This document shows, piece after piece, positions 54,785 through 55,208 of a DNA stretch of 55,208 nucleotides. Both the position numbers and the translations under genes were made by a program. Origin of the DNA: Myxococcota bacterium (GTDB taxonomy: Bacteria > Myxococcota_A > Polyangia > Polyangiales > Houyiibacteriaceae); contig JALOQC010000002.1 in assembly GCA_025453555.1 (NCBI GenBank), positions 1-55,208 of the forward strand, written 5' to 3'. The notes under the pieces are model-generated. The model was not told where the DNA came from, made no database searches, and was given only the letters and a program-made list of their open reading frames with translations. How positions within the stretch are numbered: the first letter of the stretch is position 1; each line of letters starts with the position of its first letter.

Positions 54785-54816
54785 GAAAGAGGGCGTCCTT
54801 CGGGGCGCCCTCTTTC
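54785..54816. terminator. Hairpin terminator with UUCG tetraloop
   Basis: GAAAGAGGGCGTCC and GGGCGCCCTCTTTC pair (13 Watson-Crick pairs and one G-T) around TTCG, a C(UUCG)G tetraloop. The 3' arm ends CTCTTTCGTT on the plus strand. It lies 18 bp after the Cys-rich ORF and before the convergent ORF at 54839, so it can serve both. Confidence 0.9.
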
Positions 54817-54838
54817 GTTGGGCGACCGCAGCTGGGCG

Positions 54839-55177
54839 CTAGCGGCAGTCTTGTGTACGCGTGCAGAGTTCGAATCCGCTCATGGTGCAAGCAGCAAAGA
54901 TACACTCACCGGAGCCGTTGCTCCGACAGAAGTTGTAGGTCGCGGTCTGGCCGCAGTTCGGCAACGCTCCACCGCTCCAACTCGACCCCAAGACCGAGCA
55001 AGTGGTCTCGGAGCAACTGCGCGCAGTGAAGCGCCGCTCCTCCGCCCCATCGCAGTTCCAATCGAAGCTCGTCGTCCCCCCGCCCGCCGGGTACCCAATC
55101 GCCGAGAACTCGGTCACTCCAGATTCACCCCGGGCGCTGGTCACCACGCGACCACTCGCGCGTCGGCGGCGTTCCAA
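54839..55177 (-). CDS. Cys-rich exported-type ORF, probably a gene fragment
   Basis: This ORF of at most 112 residues starts at TTG 55177 in the track, with a stop codon in frame at 55184-55186. The body (TSFDWNCDGAEERRF, CSETTCSVLG, CGQTATYNFCRSNGSGEC) is Cys-rich with a DWNCDG motif reminiscent of MopE-like and other metal-binding segments of myxobacterial surface proteins. There is no export signal and the N-terminal 30 residues are not convincing, so this may be the 3' end of a larger gene disrupted upstream. It lies at the window edge. Function unknown. Confidence 0.55.
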   Translation of the reverse strand: MERRRRASGRVVTSARGESGVTEFSAIGYPAGGGTTSFDWNCDGAEERRFTARSCSETTCSVLGSSWSGGALPNCGQTATYNFCRSNGSGECIFAACTMSGFELCTRTQDCR

Positions 55178-55208
55178 TCCAACTCACCAAGTGAAACCCA
55201 ACCACGCC

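Noticed and set aside
54866-54880. tRNA T-arm-like AGTTCGAATCC
   Set aside because: No surrounding cloverleaf or acceptor stem was found, and the stretch lies inside a Cys-rich coding frame.

Overview
The window is very GC-rich (about 70% or more by eye), almost every codon ends in G or C, and GTG starts are common. It carries Hanks-type Ser/Thr kinases, a PP2C phosphatase, an FHA-sigma54 activator, PEGA-domain proteins and lipoproteins with Asp/Gly-rich linkers. Together these point to a myxobacterium of the Polyangiales, probably a Sandaracinus-like organism. This placement is inference from style and gene content; no marker was compared. I see no rRNA, convincing tRNA, CRISPR array, transposase or phage gene. 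The window reads as ordinary chromosome with a mosaic of housekeeping and accessory loci.

Layout. 0-9.5 kb: a Ser/Thr kinase divergent from an SDR with a degenerate active site; a 56-aa conserved-looking microprotein absent from the ORF track; a DUF4350-MoxR-DUF58-rsmA(ksgA) operon; a small secreted protein; a methyltransferase plus a small membrane protein, closed by a hairpin terminator. 9.5-16.7 kb: metG, holB, a TetR regulator and a membrane-anchored hypothetical on the minus strand, then malQ on the plus strand. 17-21.4 kb: a KshA/Neverland-type Rieske oxygenase and a phospho-signalling cluster (kinase, FHA-sigma54 activator, PP2C). 21.5-26.6 kb: a coupled three-gene set (164-aa membrane protein, HTTM protein, hutF-like deiminase) and a GH5-like hydrolase. 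26.8-28.4 kb: a MoaD/ThiS-like ubiquitin-fold protein overlapping a BNR-propeller protein.

28.4-37.5 kb is a minus-strand surface/signalling block: PEGA kinase, TPR-PEGA membrane protein, and three related cell-surface (predicted lipo-) proteins with Ca-binding-like motifs and apparent beta-propellers. 37.7-42.1 kb: a SpoU rRNA/tRNA methyltransferase, a DUF3261 lipoprotein paired with an ApeI-like dehydratase, and a large TPR membrane protein. 42.4-46.8 kb: panD overlapping a DUF938 methyltransferase, a non-canonical NRAMP-family transporter, a hypothetical protein and class I fbp. 46.9-55.2 kb: carB and tsaE (divergent), an M1 metallopeptidase followed by a 46-nt near-perfect palindrome and a polytopic membrane protein, then a lipoprotein that appears split by a frameshift and a Cys-rich ORF at the edge.

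Many genes are coupled by 1- or 4-nt stop/start overlaps, so operon structure can be read directly. The least explained signal is in the spacers. At least eight intergenic regions carry their own short direct repeat (11-17 bp), including eleven copies of a 13-mer before the PP2C gene and five copies of the dyad TCACGACGTGA between two convergent genes. The MoaD-like/BNR pair, the PEGA-kinase/propeller-lipoprotein block and the 46-nt palindrome are the other leading candidates for undescribed biology.
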